From: Alcaligenaceae bacterium
GTDB taxonomy: Bacteria > Pseudomonadota > Gammaproteobacteria > Burkholderiales > Burkholderiaceae_B
Direction: 5' to 3'
NCBI GenBank assembly: GCA_012512545.1
Contig: JAAZDZ010000274.1
Coordinates: 1 to 6,192 of the forward strand
DNA: 6,192 nt
A program made the position numbers and the translations under genes. Of the stretch, positions 5,096-6,192 are shown piece after piece; position 1 is the first letter of the stretch, and every line of letters starts with the position of its first letter. The notes below the pieces were generated by a model. It was given only the letters and a program-made list of their open reading frames with translations. It ran no database searches and was not told where the DNA came from.

Positions 5096-5980
5096 TCAGC
5101 GGGCGCTTTTCTGGCTGGGGGCGCCTATGAAACCAGTAGCCAGCAGTGTACCCAACAGTACGATGACCGTCCCGGCGAGCATGCGCAGACCAAGCGGCTC
5201 GCTCAGGATGACGACTCCCCAGAAAATGCCGAACAGCGGCACGAGAAAGGTCACGGTGATGCTGCGGGTGGCGCCCACCCGGTCAATCAGGCCGTAGTAG
5301 ATAAGATAAGCCAGGCCGGTGCACAGCAAGGCCAGGGCCAGTGCGGAACCCCAGGCGGTGGCAGAAACAGGGGTGGCGGGCCAGGTGTAGATGGCCAGCG
5401 GCAGCAGGACGACGGCCGCTGCGGTGACACTGCCCGCTGCCATGGCGAGCGGATCCACCCCCTTCAGAAAGCGGGTGGTATAGCTGGCGGCATAACCATA
5501 GCTGAGTGAGGCGGTCAGGCAGATGAGTATGCCCGTTCCCATCCCGCCAGTGCCGAAAGACAGATCATTCCAGACCAGGACGACAATGCCCGTGAAGCCG
5601 ATCATCAGGCCGACAATGCGCCAGCGCGTCAGCCTTTCCTTCAGCCAGAGCCGGGCGATCAGCGCGCCGAACAGCGGGGTGATGGCGTTGATGACTGCCA
5701 TAAAGCTGGCTGGCACAGTCTGTGCTGCGATATTGAAGCAGAGAAAAGGCAGCCCGGCCGCGAAGATACCCATGATGCTGATATGCCTGATGTGTTTCCA
5801 GATCACGCTCAGGCGGCCTCGCAGGCCAGCAAAAATCATAAGGAAGACAGCCCCCAGGCCCAGGCGCACTTCCACCAGGGCAAAGGGGCCGAACTCTCCG
5901 ACGCTCAGGTGCATGAACAGAAAGGAGCTGCCCCAGATTGCGGCAAGGATGAAAAGATCTCGGTAGTCTTTGGCTAGCAT
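5096..5980 (-). CDS. EamA/DMT-superfamily transporter (RhaT/YdcZ-like, ten-helix)
   Basis: This is a 294-residue inner-membrane protein of the drug/metabolite transporter superfamily, with two EamA repeats of about five helices each (roughly 8-137 and 148-283). Typical marks are the WGSSF motif at 16-20 in the first helix, PASFMAVINAITPLFGALIARLWLKERLT (repeat 1 end, 90-118) and the matching FLVPLFGIFWGVVILSEPLG in repeat 2 (245-264), plus a short basic C-terminus (SQKSAR). Members export amino acids, metabolites or drugs, but substrates cannot be predicted from sequence alone. The start is the ATG at 5980; no good ribosome site is visible (CACTTATCAC precedes it), and there is no alternative in-frame ATG until codon 23, inside helix 1. 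It is upstream of mlaF on the same strand with a 113-base gap, and divergent from the dehydrogenase gene. A link to Mla function is not evident. Confidence 0.9.
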   Translation of the reverse strand: MLAKDYRDLFILAAIWGSSFLFMHLSVGEFGPFALVEVRLGLGAVFLMIFAGLRGRLSVIWKHIRHISIMGIFAAGLPFLCFNIAAQTVPASFMAVINAITPLFGALIARLWLKERLTRWRIVGLMIGFTGIVVLVWNDLSFGTGGMGTGILICLTASLSYGYAASYTTRFLKGVDPLAMAAGSVTAAAVVLLPLAIYTWPATPVSATAWGSALALALLCTGLAYLIYYGLIDRVGATRSITVTFLVPLFGIFWGVVILSEPLGLRMLAGTVIVLLGTLLATGFIGAPSQKSAR

Positions 5981-6011
5981 GTGATAAGTGTCGGGGCGGG
6001 TGGGGCAGGCC

Positions 6012-6027
6012 GGAGTAAGGGAGTAAG
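6012..6027. repeat. Perfect 8-base tandem repeat in the divergent intergenic region
   Basis: GGAGTAAG occurs twice back to back (6012-6019 and 6020-6027) in the 87-base region between the EamA gene and the divergent dehydrogenase gene. It could be a regulator half-site pair or a replication-slippage duplication; no inverted-repeat operator is obvious around it. Confidence 0.6.
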
Positions 6028-6036
6028 ATATCCGGG

Positions 6037-6042
6037 ATTATC
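6037..6042 (-). promoter_or_regulatory. Candidate -10 element (GATAAT) for the EamA gene
   Basis: GATAAT on the minus strand matches five of six -10 bases. A TTGCCA (-35-like, five of six) lies at 6062-6067 but with a 19-base spacer, longer than the ideal 17. The predicted leader would be about 50 bases. The -35 hexamer overlaps the spacer just before the GTG start of the divergent gene, so both genes may compete for this region. Confidence 0.35.
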
Positions 6043-6067
6043 GTCTTTCAGATCAGTGAGGTGGCAA

Positions 6068-6192
6068 GTGCAGGAATTGAAGCATTCAGCGCTGTTCAGA
6101 CAGCAGTGTTATATCAACGGTCAATGGCAGGACGCTGACAGCGGCGAAACCCTTGCCGTGAACAACCCGGCTACAGGCGGGCAACTGGGAAC
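6068..6192 (+). CDS. gabD: NAD(P)-dependent succinate-semialdehyde dehydrogenase, N-terminus (partial, runs off right edge)
   Basis: Only the first 41 codons are present. They read VQELKHSALFRQQCYINGQW, followed by QDADSGETLAVNNPATGGQLGT. This is the N-terminal arm of an aldehyde dehydrogenase. The combination LFRQQ-x-YINGQW and NPATG-x-x-LG is what I recall from GabD, which oxidises succinate semialdehyde to succinate in GABA and related catabolism. E. coli GabD begins with a similar LFRQQALINGEW stretch. The catalytic cysteine and cofactor-binding residues lie outside the window, so other ALDH subfamilies (for example glutarate-semialdehyde dehydrogenase) cannot be excluded. I chose GTG at 6068 because a GAGG ribosome site (6058-6061) sits 6 bases ahead and the N-terminal length fits the family. 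The frame is open further upstream but no ATG occurs there; another GTG at 6056 lacks a ribosome site. The gene is divergent from the EamA gene. Confidence 0.75.
   Translation, partial: MQELKHSALFRQQCYINGQWQDADSGETLAVNNPATGGQLG

Noticed and set aside
4173..5297. Long plus-strand frame of 374 codons across mlaF and the end of the EamA gene
   Set aside because: It is antisense to a protein with complete ABC ATPase motifs, its translation has no recognisable domain and it spans two unrelated genes and the gap. It is a GC-bias shadow frame.

Overview
The window looks like chromosomal DNA of a GC-rich betaproteobacterium, most likely Burkholderiales and perhaps Alcaligenaceae. This rests on the gene order mlaF-mlaE-mlaD-mlaA-mlaC followed by a two-gene ABC-2 exporter, an arrangement I associate with that group, and on protein similarity recalled from memory. 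No database search was possible, so the taxonomy is inference.

Layout: all complete genes are on the minus strand and read from right to left. At 5096-5980 lies a ten-helix EamA/DMT-family transporter. After a 113-base gap comes a tight cluster for retrograde (or bidirectional) phospholipid transport between the two membranes: mlaF ATPase (4152-4982), mlaE permease (3370-4155), mlaD MCE protein (2888-3349), mlaA outer-membrane lipoprotein (2078-2884) and mlaC periplasmic carrier (1363-2022). mlaF/mlaE overlap by 4 bases (ATGA) and mlaD/mlaA are 3 bases apart, so this is clearly one operon. A 158-base gap with a perfect TATAAT and two GC-rich hairpins separates it from a second transporter: an ABC-2 type ATPase of the YadG kind (416-1204) and, overlapping it by 4 bases, a YadH-like permease that runs off the left edge (1-419).

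At the right edge the only plus-strand gene begins: the first 41 codons of an aldehyde dehydrogenase of the GabD (succinate-semialdehyde dehydrogenase) type, starting with GTG at 6068. It is divergent from the EamA gene across an 87-base intergenic region.

How the genes work together: MlaA in the outer membrane passes misplaced phospholipids to soluble MlaC, which exchanges them with the inner-membrane MlaFED complex. The partner exporter has no assigned substrate; its position suggests an envelope role, but that is inference. The most notable feature is an absence: no STAS-domain mlaB is found in the slot after mlaC, although MlaF keeps the C-terminal extension that in E. coli contacts MlaB. 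Other points are an 8-residue tandem repeat in the MlaA tail, a cysteine pair in MlaA, an arginine-rich insertion in the YadG-like ATPase, and a 22-codon micro-ORF in front of mlaF. I see no RNA genes, CRISPR arrays, insertion sequences or phage genes, and no gene-free stretch longer than about 160 bases. This is mostly a well-known housekeeping system rather than an undescribed one.
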